This document shows, piece after piece, positions 20,126-31,722 of a stretch of 64,000 nt of DNA. The DNA comes from Chiua virens (lineage: Eukaryota; Basidiomycota; Agaricomycetes; Boletales; Boletaceae). Every line of letters starts with the position of its first letter. The stretch's first letter is position 1. The position numbers and the translations under genes were made by a program. The notes under the pieces were generated by a model. That model searched no databases, had not been told where the DNA came from, and was given only the letters and a program-made list of their open reading frames with translations. The stretch lies in assembly GCA_019787685.1 (NCBI GenBank), contig JAHNUO010000012.1, positions 1,116,001 through 1,180,000 of the forward strand, given 5' to 3'.

Positions 20126-20895
20126 GCGTATATGTCGAGGGAGCAATTGAAGAGGCAAGGGACTTTTTCTGCCGCGCCTGCCTGTGGTAGTTATGGCAGG
20201 GAATACCAAGTACTACTAGTAGTTCCTAGTTTTTCCTACTAGTATGCGAGCCATGAGTGATTTTCTTGAATTTGGAGGTCCGGGCCCGTAGCGACGACCA
20301 AGAAGTAAGTACTCCCGGTGGTTGTTCTCCTTGTTGTAAACAGCAAACTGGATAGCGACTTGCTGGTGCGGAAAATTTTCCCCAGTCACACATACATCGG
20401 GCACAAAATATTTATGTAATTGAGGAAACTCTGGTCCCGTGCGATCCGGGTGACTCCAGGCCGATGCTGGTCGGGAGGCCCTGTTGCGATCGGAGCTCGC
20501 AAAAAGAGGTCTTGTTGTTTATGTAATTCCTCCCGTTTGTATTGGCTGATGCAAATCCGTTTCAGAGTGTTACACCTCTTCTCTAAGGTTGGCGCAGTCC
20601 AGGTGACCTCAAATCGCACATGATCGGAGTACACGATGGATCTCTTGTCAAATTGATTCGGGGCAGTGTTTTACTCCTCCATTTCGCTTCACAGGGACAT
20701 CACCGCACCTTATAAACGATGACTGTGTTGTCATCCCCCGTCTCTCATCTACAGTGCGAAGATAAAGGTGTGTCCACAACTCCAATTGTGATTATTCTGT
20801 GCACATCCTTATACACATCTCTGTAGTTTCTGCCTCACCACCCGTCTAGACTCGGAGTGCTGAAGTCGTTATATAAAATCTGGTTGCAGCCCAAA
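20126..20895. other. Upstream region of tectonin 2
   Basis: Contains ACTACTAGTAGT, a perfect 12-base palindrome near 20215, and from about 20600 the right member of the tectonin segmental duplication, including the likely promoter and 5' leader. No gene is supported. An intron in the 5' leader is possible. Confidence 0.4.
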
Positions 20896-21579
20896 ATGAC
20901 TGGATGGAAACACGTCTCTGGTTCTCTCTCGCGAATATCTGCCGGATCAGTCACCAATGTCTGGGGTGTCAACGCCGCTGGTAACATCTATCGTTACACA
21001 GGCGATGACAACAATCCCTGGGTCCGGATCCCTGGCTCTCTGACCGATATCGGTGCGGCCGCCGATGGCACGGTCTGGGGCGTCAACTCAGCCGGTAGCG
21101 TCTACCGCTATAGTTGGGACGCTAACCACTGGGTCCATATTTCTGGTAATCTCAAGCGAATCTCTGCCGGATCAGCCATGAACGTCTGGGGTGTCAACGC
21201 CGACGGTAACATCTATCGTTACACGGGCGATGACGAAAATCCCTGGGTCCAGATCCCCGGTTCTCTGTCTGATATTGGCGCAGGTGCAGATGGCACGGTT
21301 TGGGGCGTCAACTCAGATGGTCACGTCCTACGCTACATTAAGGATCCCAACCTTAATCACTGGGTCCAAGTCCCCGGCCAACTTTCAGCCATCTCTGTTG
21401 GGTGGAAAACAAATGTGTGGGGCGTTAACTCCGCTGGCAGCATTCACACGGCAACAAACAATGGTAGTAATCCTTGGACCAAGATCCAAGGTAACAAGGT
21501 TGACGTTGGCGCGGGTGCTGATGGCGTGGTTTGGGCGGTCAATTCTGGTGGCCAAATTTACCGCTGGATTCGTGACTAA
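20896..21579 (+). CDS. Tectonin-type six-bladed beta-propeller lectin, copy 2 (intact)
   Basis: Tectonins are small cytoplasmic fungal lectins. The best-studied fungal member, from Laccaria bicolor, recognises O-methylated mannose and fucose and acts in defence against bacteria and nematodes. This 227-aa single-exon protein has no signal peptide and consists of six repeats of ~36-38 residues, each with a core like NVWGVNAAGNIYRY followed by NPW/NHW and a V-I-Pro/Ser-Gly strand (TVWGVNSAGSVYRY, NVWGVNADGNIYRY, TVWGVNSDGHVLRY, NVWGVNSAGSIHTA, VVWAVNSGGQIYRW). The last blade lacks part of the sugar-site consensus, as edge blades often do. It is the tandem partner of the broken copy at 17698. Its defence role is inferred from the family. 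Confidence 0.9.
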   Translation: MTGWKHVSGSLSRISAGSVTNVWGVNAAGNIYRYTGDDNNPWVRIPGSLTDIGAAADGTVWGVNSAGSVYRYSWDANHWVHISGNLKRISAGSAMNVWGVNADGNIYRYTGDDENPWVQIPGSLSDIGAGADGTVWGVNSDGHVLRYIKDPNLNHWVQVPGQLSAISVGWKTNVWGVNSAGSIHTATNNGSNPWTKIQGNKVDVGAGADGVVWAVNSGGQIYRWIRD

Positions 21580-22413
21580 CGTGTTCTTCTTTCCATTTCC
21601 TCAGAATCACAAGAACAATTAATCTTGGATGGAATCTTTTGTGACTGTATTCGCCCCGCTTTGCCCTTCATGCCTGTTTCATACTGACCCAGACTCTTGA
21701 ATCAACTTCGAAAATCTCTGCCCCCTTGTGTCATTTTCTTATTACTGAATGCGATTCACCTGTGGTTGCAGACTCCCTGAAATGTGTAGTAGGTGGGGAC
21801 GTGCGTGTTTCCCTGGAGAGCCACGAATTCCGTGCTGCGGTGAAATAAATCAAGTAAATTTGGTAGTTGGGCAACAGAAGGATTTGAGAACATACAATTT
21901 GTTGGTCGTGGTACGGTATCATTGAAACACCACGTATTGTAATCGTGTACGGGTGCGGTGTTGGTCCGTGATGCGGACCTGTATCACGGTATCCCTAACG
22001 CCTTTGGGTGAGGTGTCGACTGTTTCACCACCCGAGCTATTACATAACTTGGTGAGTGCCGCGCTTTGCCGGCAGAAACCTTGTTTCCATATTAGCGTGC
22101 TCATGTCGAGATGTGAAGGTTTCATAGGAAATTCCATATTGGAGGCAGGGAATAATATAAGTTATATCAAAGGGGACACAAAGTACCACTGTCGAGCGAA
22201 TCAGTAGGGCATAGACAAAATTAAATATACGACAACTGCTGACAAGGTGACGAGCTCAGATAAGTGACAAAAACATGGTCGAGAACCACGCCAAGTGTAC
22301 ATAAGATACATTACAAAATGTGAAGATTTGGTCGTTACATCTGGGTGACTTGAGTTTCCATATGGTGATAATGTTCGTCAGTCAAGAGCTTGTGACGTTG
22401 TGTGATTGTTAAA

Positions 22414-23570
22414 TCAGTGATTAATAGATGTGAATATTAACGTACTTTTGGAAGAGGTGGATGCAATCGGTTGGGACTCGACATCATTTTCTACGTTAGG
22501 TTCCAACAAAGGTCCATAGCCAAATCGTCGTTTCTTGTGAGGGCTTGAAGGAAGATCATCCATGCCACGTAAGACTAAAAGTTCACGGCATACGGCGTTA
22601 AAGACATGACGTTTGCTTGACTTGACATGGTGGTGTGCAAATGCTAATGAAGCAAGGACAATAGCACCAGATAATTTCATGTACCGCGAAGGAGGAAGGG
22701 GCGTATGGTCGATATCGTAAACAGGAAGGGGGTTAAGAATGTGTTTTTTACCGTCAATAATTTCCTTGAGGCGTTCTTTGTTTTTTGGATCAACAGGCCA
22801 ATTCGAGGGGCTGAATTCAGATCCGAGCAAATCTGTGTATGTCAATCAGTGACAGATGTGGATGTCTAATTCATAAGTGTTCACCAGCTTGCTCCGTTGC
22901 TTTGTCATGGTGTTCATCAACATTCGAATTTGCATTCTCGTCATCGTCAATTTTCTGTTCAGGAAGGTGAAGAAAGCAAAGTCAGACATTCTGGAGCGTT
23001 TCACGAATCAGGACTGTAGGGATCAATTACCGTGAATAGTCTGTGTATCATTTTGATGGCTCCGACACCACCAGATGTCTGTATTGCAGACATGAAAGTG
23101 TCGTCATGACCCCTTTTGATGAGAGCCTCAAACCCTTTGACATTTTTCATGATCAAGTCAAGATCCTTCGACATGAATTGGAATTCTTCATGGTGAGGAA
23201 TGAGAAGCTTGCAGCTGAGTCTCACGTCTGTGAATTCTGAGCCAAAGATATTGGTGTCTCGATAACAGCCATCAGGCTGGAGAAAGAACTCGTTGCGACT
23301 AATTTGGAATGCTCCTCGTAGTATGATTTCATCGTGAGTGGTTGTGGAAATGAGTATGTCTCCTAGAGAACCACAAGGGAAAAAGTTTGCTGTCGATGGT
23401 AGACCAGGAGTGCCAACATAAAGTCCAAGTGCGGTGTTCTTGACATTTTTGTGAATTTCGGCAGTAGTCATAATAGAAGTACGTCTCTTTGCAGGGGGAG
23501 TAGATTGTCTGGTAGTTGATGGTTCAGAAGGGGGGGCTGTTTCTTGTACTCGCTGTTTTCGCTGGGTCAT
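22414..23570 (-). CDS. Antisense accessory gene within the Helitron, unknown function
   Basis: Transcribed opposite to Rep-helicase. The first exon starts at the ATG at 23570 (MTQRKQRVQETAPPSEPSTT), has a Ser/Thr/Pro-rich basic N-terminus, then a folded-looking region with YVGTPGLPSTANFFPCG, SRNEFFLQPDGCYRDTNIFG and GAIKMIHRLFTVIDPYSPD. At least two further exons follow, one acidic with DDDENANSNVDEHHDKATE, the last with FSPSNWPVDPKNKERLKEII and HHHVKSSKRHVFNAVCREL. Splice junctions, especially the first, are uncertain. I do not recognise a domain. AT-rich codon use like the Rep gene suggests it travels with the element rather than being a recent host capture. Confidence 0.5.
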
Positions 23571-24106
23571 GGTGCAAGAGCAGGGAAATGACACTGAGTC
23601 GGAAATCGACAGTCAGCTGTGATGCAAATGTATGAAAGAAGTTCCAAGTAGAATTAAGTCCTCTAACCTTTAGTTGTTGGAGAGAGGTCGACAAATATAG
23701 GTTGAGGTCCTTAATATTAGTAGTGAGCGCAAAGCACATCAACAGGTTTTTTAATGAATGAAAAAGAAAGAATACCACATCATAGAACATAAAGTAGTGA
23801 CATCAAGCACAGAAGGAATGTGATTCAGTTTGAGGTTGAGGGCAGAGAACAACTCCGAGTCTGGGATGGTTTAATTGCAGTTAATTGTATCGAAGGTACA
23901 AGTAGGTTTAACGTGCCAGTGACTGTTGGCCAAGCACGTTACAAGTTTAAGGTTCAAAGATAGCGGTAGGTGACTTGCGCCAATTCCAAGATCAGAATTA
24001 TTAAGATCATGAGGTTTATTTTAGTCGAGTCACGGGTCAGATTGAAGTGATATGAAATTGATCTGGAAGGAGGGATATTTTGTTGAGAAAAAGTAATGAA
24101 AGAGTA

Positions 24107-27100
24107 ATGGACAATTGCTCACTGGCACACATGTCACATCAGCAGCTTTCTCGCAGAGAACTTGTCGGTGATCTCACAAAACGAGAATTGGAGGGGATAT
24201 TGCCAATTGGTCTCTTTGACAAGGAACTGGAAAGAATTTCATGGGATGGTATCGTTAACAGGCTGCAATCCCAATCAAATGAAGTTCTTGAACAGGTTCA
24301 TGAAGCAAGAGAAAGGAAGGCGCAGGGCTCGAGAACAAATGTATTGGAAAGATGGCGGGCTCAAGCAGCTAAGCAAAGGCAATGGCAACGTGAGGTGTAT
24401 ACTCGGGACCACACAGAAGAGGTCGATCTAAATGGCCCGGAAGAAGTGAATGAATCATCGAGGTCAGTTTGATATAAATCTATGTGGCTCAAAAGCATGA
24501 GTGTTATGTTGAAGGTGTAGTCGTAACGTGCAAGATTATTTTGAAGTACCAACTGAGGAGGAAGTCAAGAATAGTTTTCGAGCTTTTCAACAAGCAACTT
24601 CAAATGCAGCGCTTACCATGCAGGTTTGCATTGTTTGTGGCCGGGAGATGATGGAGAAAGACTGTGAGTATTAGTACAAATAATAACCACTGGCAGACAA
24701 AGGTATCAGTAGTTGACGATAATTTAAAGGTCAATATAAACGAATCCTACAGATTCCGTACGTCAAAAAACACCTTACACCAACCGTGGTTCATCCCGAG
24801 CAACATTTATGGAGAGGAATGCTCTTGTATGAAGAAAATTTGCGGTCAAAGGGAGATGATGCAGAAGACTGGACGTGCATGGAATGCTTACGTGCATTGT
24901 CAAGCAATCGTTTACCCAAATATGCACTTGCCAATAGGATGTGGGTCGGACAAGTACCTCAAGAATTGGCAATGTTAACATTGCCCGAAGAACTGCTCAT
25001 CGCCAGGCATTATCCCAAGGTGTACATTATCAAGTTGTTTCCAAAGGAGCATTGTAACGTTCGACCAAATCAATTGCAAAGAGCAATTCGCGGTAACGTC
25101 ACATTGTACAATATGAACACGAATGATGTCACGAAGATGCTGCAAGGTCAACTTATGCCTCAATCCGTGTCCTCTTTGTCATCAATACTTGCAATCACAT
25201 ACATTGGATCGCAAAAATTGCCGAAGAATTGGTTGAAATCTACATTTCGTGTGCGGCGATGGATAGTTCACGATGCTCTTCGATGGTTGAAACATCATAA
25301 CCCATTGTACAGTGATATCGACATCTCGTTAGAACGTCTTGCAGATCTTCCAGAAGATGACGTACCGGATGAATTGTTAGCTGTCATGCGACACGAAGAG
25401 GATGAACGTGTTGCTATTCGCGAAAGTGAGGGCTATGTTCCTGTGGATGAAAACACGAAGACAGGTTAGTGTTATCGTTCGTGAACATAAATGTTAGTGA
25501 AAATTCTAAATAGACGACGCTGATGCTGAAGGGATGGATACCGAAGGCTCGGACAAGTTAAATTCAATCAGTTCGAGTGAAATATGTAAGTTCAAGTTTC
25601 ATCATGATGGCTGGAAAAAGAAAATGAGCGATGGTCTTTTGATAAGTTGATAGTGTTATACCACTTCAATTCTTGGGAGTCTCAGACGTTGAACTGAGCC
25701 GAGTGCAGATGAACGAGTTGATGAAGTATGGGTTGATGAACTTGATAGGAGAAGGCAGAGAAGGAGCATACGCTGTGCGACACAGCCAAAAAGCCGTATC
25801 AGAATTTGGTTTCGACATTGAAAGAAACGAACGGGATGTTAATCCCATGGCAGTCTCATTCCCAGTTCTATTTCCTTTCGGAGAAGGTGGCTTCGAAATC
25901 AAACGGTCTCAGGCGGTCTCCTTCAATGACCATGCTCGTTGGGCGATGCAATATCACGATCGACGCTTTCGTACACATCATACGTTTCCATTTCTTGTGT
26001 TCGGAATTGAGCAAAAGCGAAAAGCACTGTCATCAACTCGTATTCAAATGCAGCGACAGGACTTTGAAAAGAACAGACTTGCCATTGGATCAATCTCTTC
26101 AGACGATATGCATCGCGCAGCTGAAGAAGAAGGGGAAGGAAGGATTCCGACTGATGCACGCATTCGGCTATTACGCAAACATGTTTTCGCAGCGTCAAGT
26201 CGAGTCATGGGATCGGATAACAGTCGTATGCAATATCGAGGTTGCATATGGGGAACTGTACTTCTTTTACAAGGTCCATCTATATGGATTACCATTAATC
26301 CTAACGATATCCACGATCCCATTGCACAAGTCTTCGCCGGAGAAGAGATCAACATGGATCAATTTCTGGCGACCATTGGGCCAGATATACATCAAAGAGC
26401 GACGAATATAGCCAAGGATCCGTATGCTGCAGCAAAATACTTCTTCTTCATCATCAATGTCGTTTTCACAACTCTTTTCGGTATTAGCGTTGAACGGCAT
26501 CGCGTCGACAGTCAAGTCGGTGTTCTTGGTCAAGTCACAGCTTACTTTGGTGTAGTGGAGGCACAAGGTCGCGGTTCACTGCATTTACATTGCTTCGTGT
26601 GGTTGCGAAACACTCCAAATATCTATGAACTCCGTGATCTTCTGAAAACCCCTGAATTCCTCAACAAAATTCGTACCTTCCTTCGAATGAATGTTCGAGC
26701 TCACGTGGATGGACTTGATGAAGATACAATACGTTCTACACCTCGGGAGACGCAAATCGGATATTCACGAGCCCCTGATCCTGACGAACCTGAATGGGAA
26801 GAGCAAAGGGATGAAATCGAACGTCGAGTAGTCCGAGCAAGTCAAATTCACTCTTGTTCGGTTTCCACATGTTTACGGTATAATTCGCATGGGCAACTTG
26901 TCTGCAAACGACGCGCACCATGGCCTTTATGTGCCGAAGAAACCGTTGATGAAAATGGAAACTGGTCTCCGAAACGATCATATGGTTTTATGAACAATTT
27001 CTGTCCAGCAATTACTACAACACTTTTTTGCAATAATGACATCAAACTACTTACGAACGGGGAGGACACGAAGGACATTATGTGGTATACAACGTCATAT

Positions 27101-30100
27101 GCCACAAAGAAACAGTCAAAGAACAACAATGTGTCTGCTTTGATGGCGAAAGCTTTGCTATATCATGAATCTCATTCAGATTATCTGACCAATATTCTGG
27201 AACGGAACCGTCTTTTGATTTTTCGGTGTCAACAAGCAATCAACCGAGAAATGGAGTTGTCGGGACCTCAAGTAATGTCGCACATCATGGGATTCGGAGA
27301 TTGTATCCGATCACATCACTATGTTCCGTTATATTGGTGGTCCGTTCAAAGGTTACTTGAGAGTACTTTTCCACAACTTAAAGGAGAGTGTCCTCAGATG
27401 TAAGTATCCAGATAACTTTGTGATTTCTTGTAAGGTTAATGTTCATATAGAGTGCGACGCAATGTTGAAAATGTCGAAATAGGATCCCAAGATGGTCAAC
27501 ATGACGGTGATGAAGATGAAGATGAAGATGAGGACCCAGGTACAGTAAGTGTTCTTTTTTTTTTTTTTTAAAAAAAAAATGAAAGTGGATCGTTACCGAT
27601 TCTTGTTGAATATTTGATGTACAGGAGAAGGTCACTTTGGAGATCGGAACAGAAGGACACATCCGGATGCGAGCATCTCAAATTGACGATTATCGTTTTC
27701 GAGGGCTTGAACTAGAGAGATATTCATTCATCCAATTTGTTATCGACACATACGAGGAACACAAACCTCTATCAAAGCAAAGAGCGGAAACAGAAATTGT
27801 AGAGGATATGTCTATGCATCCATCAACCTCATCTGCACGACGAGGACCACGACCTCAGAAACGTAGCCGGTATCTCGAACAACACTCGCGTTCCAAATCA
27901 GCTGCTCGTGTCATTCGTCCAAACGGACACAATACTCTTCCGAGCATAGTTGGACCATTTCTACCATCACCAAAAGATCCTAATCGACGAACTTTGTACT
28001 TCGCGTCCATTCTGGCACTGCTTGTTCCGTGGCGAGAGATTGAAGATATTAATCCAACCGGGGATAGATGGGAAGAAAAATACGATCAATTTTTCATGCA
28101 AGCGACACTGCAAGAGAAAGACATCATTGCAGGTGTGGAATACTACTACGAATGTCGGATGGCAGCGATGAAAAAAGGCGAAGCCACGGAGCAAGAGGGC
28201 GAGCATGGACAAGACGAAAATCAACGAGAAAGAGAAAGAATAGACAGAATGGATGACGACGAAATGATGGAGGCTTGTGAGGACGAAAACTCCATACCCT
28301 TGACGGAAAGGGATCTGCAACAGTTTGAACTCGATCAAAGAAATCACCGCGAGGAACAACATGCCATGGATGCCATCATGATCGCTCAATCGAAAGGCAT
28401 ATTCGGAACCAATTTGTCATGCACCAAAACCAGTATGAAGGATGTGGACTCGGATATGAACGAGATTTCCAAAGTTTCATTCGCTAATGGAGGTGATGAA
28501 AAACGTCTTCGTGAATGGCAAATGGAGATGGAGGAATGTATGCGTCAAATCGAGAAATTGCAGAACGAACAGGTGGATGGTATTCAGGAAGATTTGGGAG
28601 AAACGGTGCCGATGAACGCTACATCGATGTTGAGCGAAGGGGGAACACAGTATATTCAAACACACGCACCGCCGAACAATGAGCGACTCACTGCAGTTGA
28701 TCCCTCACAATTGTTACTGGAACAACGAAGGGCGTATGACATCGTGGATTGGCATTTACGCGAAAACTTGGCGGGTAGAAAACCACCTCAACTGTTGATG
28801 GTCATTCAGGGAGAAGGAGGCGTCGGGAAATCTAAAACGATTCAAACTATCACGGAAAATTTCACATCCTACGAAATGAAACACAGACTAGTGAAGGGTG
28901 CTTATACCGGAATTGCTGCATCGATAATCGATGGCAAAACACTCCACGTGCTCGGTGGAATCGCAGTGAATGGGCACGATCCAGGGGCGCGCGTCGTCCA
29001 ACAGCTGGCCAGCTTTTGGAAAGGGAAAGATTACTTGATAATTGATGAAAAATCAATGGTCAGCCGCAAATTCTTCGCCCAATTGTCGAGGAATATCTGC
29101 CGTGCAAAAACATTGAATGGAGAAGGGGACAACGACAAGCCATTTGGCGGAGTCAACGTAATACTCGTCGGCGACTTTCATCAATTTCCCCCTGTTGCTT
29201 CCAAAAAAAGCGCACCATTATACTATCCTTGCAACCCGTCGTTGGACTCTGCAGAAGAAATGATGGGACGCAGCATATATGAGAGGTTTACCACGGCGGT
29301 ACGGTTGGTGCAACAAGTCCGCATAACAGATCCTGACTGGACAGAGTTGTTACAACACGTTCGTCACGGAAACTGTAGGGCGCACCACATCGAAATGCTA
29401 CACAGTCTCGTTATAACGGACCCTTCCTGTCCCCCCACTGATTTCACTACACATCCCTGGAAAGACCACGTTCTTATCACACCTCGTCACTCAGTCCGTC
29501 GGCAATGGAACGAGCAACTGACACGATCAATCTCAAAAAAGAATGGCCAGACGATATTCATCTGCAAGGCATTCGACCACATACGAGGTCATCCTCTGTC
29601 CTTGAGCGAAAAATTTGCTGTTGTGAACAAAAAATCAAAAGGACGAGGAAGGCAAGAAGAGAGAGCAGGATTGCCGCGTACTGTGGAACTCGCGATAGGC
29701 ATGCAAGTCATGGTGACATTCAACGTCGAAACCAATTTGGACATTGCAAATGGATCCCGAGGAGAAATAATAGAGATCGTTTTGGACAAACGGGAAACCA
29801 CTCAACTGCAATCGTCCACTGGTGTCGTAGAGCTTGAATTCTTGCCTTCATACGTCTTGGTAAAGTTGCTGCGGACGAAGGTGAAGAGGCTGCAAGGATT
29901 AGAAGAAGGCGTGTTACCGCTCGTTCCCATGGAACGCACTTTTCGCATACTTCATCAAGACAAAGAAAAAACAATAACAAGGCGACAATTACCGTTAACG
30001 GCAGCGTATGCATTTACAGACTACCGTTCTCAAGGACAAACAATAGAGAATGTTGTAGTGGACATCGGGACACCTCCGACAGGCACACTGACGCCATTCA

Positions 30101-30282
30101 ACGCATACGTCGCTCTTTCGCGTAGCAGAGGCAGAGACACTATACGACTGTTGCGTGAGTTTGATGAAAAGCTATTTACCACACACCCCAATGAACACCT
30201 ACGAGTGGAAGACGAGCGACTCAACAGATTAGATAAATTAACTACAGACTGGTGGACAAAGATGTCGCAATCCCATAATTAA
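24107..30282 (+). CDS. Helitron Rep-helicase (HUH nuclease plus PIF1-type helicase), intact
   Basis: This protein nicks, unwinds and rejoins single strands for rolling-circle transposition. Seven exons, 24107-24462, 24521-24663, 24730-25464, 25514-25585, 25647-27399, 27451-27544 and 27625-30282, sum to 5,811 bases, an exact multiple of three (1,936 aa), and every junction keeps frame. Landmarks in order: a Cys-rich finger (CIVCGREMMEKDC ... WTCMEC); the Helitron-like region starting VNPMAVSFPVLFPFGEGG; the HUH motif as GSLHLHCFVWL; the paired catalytic tyrosines in MWYTTSYATKKQSK. Next come a Glu/Asp-rich linker and a PIF1 helicase with GEGGVGKSKTI (Walker A), YLIIDEKSM (Walker B), GDFHQFPPV, then YVALSRSRGRDTI near the end. 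No missing catalytic residue was noticed. Confidence 0.92.
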
Positions 30283-30391
30283 ATTTAGTCGATTAGCGAT
30301 AACACGACTTCGGGAAAAATCGGATGCGACCCGTAGGGAAAACACGGGTGAAATCTCGAGGACTCACAGCCACTAATTAGGGGGGGGAATG

Positions 30392-30414
30392 ACCTTGTAA
30401 ACAAGGTAACCTAG
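30392..30414 (+). repeat. Candidate Helitron 3'-terminal hairpin and CTAG end
   Basis: ACCTTGT and ACAAGGT form a seven-base stem with a two-base centre (fewer pairs with a larger loop), followed by AAC and CTAG, which fits the Helitron CTRR terminus. The hairpin is closer to the end than the usual 10-12 bases, and the next host base is A rather than T, so the assignment is tentative. Confidence 0.4.
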
Positions 30415-31722
30415 AAGTCTCAGAATTTGGATGATGGATCACCATCAACTCATAGTATACAAGTTCAAGCGCTCTGCCAGTGGCTGCGACGTTTCGCTTT
30501 AATATTTTACCTCACCTCCACCGTACCACGAATGGGTGCTTCTGCGTAAAAAACGCAGCAAGTTGCAACATGAGGGTGCCGACTTTGGCACGAAAATACC
30601 TTCCCGCCTCACTTCATTGATCCTCTGATTCTCTCTCCCGAGCGATGATGTATGTACTGTATTTTCCAGTCCAAGTGATTATAGCATTCTCTTCTCAATT
30701 CTCCCATAGATGGGAAGTTGCCGAACTCGGATTCCTATGATCTATCCGCGGACCACCGATGACCGTGAGGCTTTGGCTCAGGTACCTTCCAAGGTTCAAA
30801 GGAGGTAACCATCGCAAAGCGTAAACGTGCACCTTGGTGGAGCGTGACACAAAGAGAAAAAGAAAGATCACTTGGAGCGCAAGAAAGGTGTGATAATTGC
30901 TGTATTGAATGCACGTCACAGGCACTGATACTTGCCCTAATCCACGGCTATCCGGAGCAATCGTGAAGCATCTAGCCATTATATGTCGATATTATCGGCC
31001 AACGATGCACGGAACCCAAACTCGTCGCAAATGGGCATCCATTTCAAGAATAATGCATATGTATCGTCCAATGAATCGTCGCAGTGAGGACTGGATCAAT
31101 GATTTGGGGCGGTAACGTGTTCAATAGAAGGTTGTCGAAAATTCCACAAGATAATGCTTGGAATAACAGTGAAATCGTGTCGGTGTCTCGACTCGACGAT
31201 GACGCAATCGCTTCCATTCGAGAACGTTTCGTGGAGCATAAGAACACCTCGATATCAGAATGATCTGGGATATATCGCAGATTACTCGTGTTGATCATCA
31301 TGTTCTTGGAAGCTTGTAGTGCCGTTCAGTCGACGTCGGCAAGTTCCGCATCAAGTCAGCACGGAGGTGGGAGGGTCCAGGCCCAGGAGCTCGACACACT
31401 AGATGCTAACATTTGAGGTCAAGCACTTCCCGAATGCATTCTAATACAATGTGCGCCGAGGAGACGTGAACATGGAGATGACATGCCTGGTTCGCGCCTG
31501 ATTCTGAATCATATCGATAATCAAATAACTGGTCGCAATGGGTGGAGTCTGCCGGAACGTGTGGATCCATTATCCCAAACAACAATATTGATAACGTCCA
31601 AGAGTGAACTTCGTGAGTTGGATAAAAGGACGGAGAGTGGTGCGGTTCGACCAGCTTCTACCCTCACACTCTGATATTTCATACTAGTACTGGTCGTCAG
31701 CTTTGCATAGTAAACTCAAGCC
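30415..31722. other. Upstream region of GTPase B with two dispersed repeats
   Basis: Holds the hairpin-bearing repeat (30510-30600; hairpin CTGCGT, loop AAAAA, ACGCAG at 30542-30558) and copy 2 of the dispersed repeat (about 30935-31290). In the right part, 31310-31720, I see no gene or RNA. Short frames on both strands are not conserved with the paired repeat copies. Confidence 0.5.

Larger units (their letters stand above)
21943..30414 (+). mobile_element. Helitron rolling-circle transposon, probably autonomous (ends approximate)
   Basis: The interval carries an intact Helitron Rep-helicase gene and an antisense accessory gene. Its AT-rich coding style differs from neighbouring host genes. 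Proposed left end: a TC dinucleotide at 21943 preceded by A, in TCGTGTACGGG, with the GC-rich hairpin GGTCCG/CGGACC just inside. Two right ends fit the CTRR rule. CTAG at 30411-30414 lies just after the hairpin ACCTTGT/ACAAGGT. CTAA at 30373-30376 is followed by T, as expected for insertion between A and T. I cannot choose without an empty-site comparison. The insertion lies between the tectonin duplication and the GTPase B region. Confidence 0.8.
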
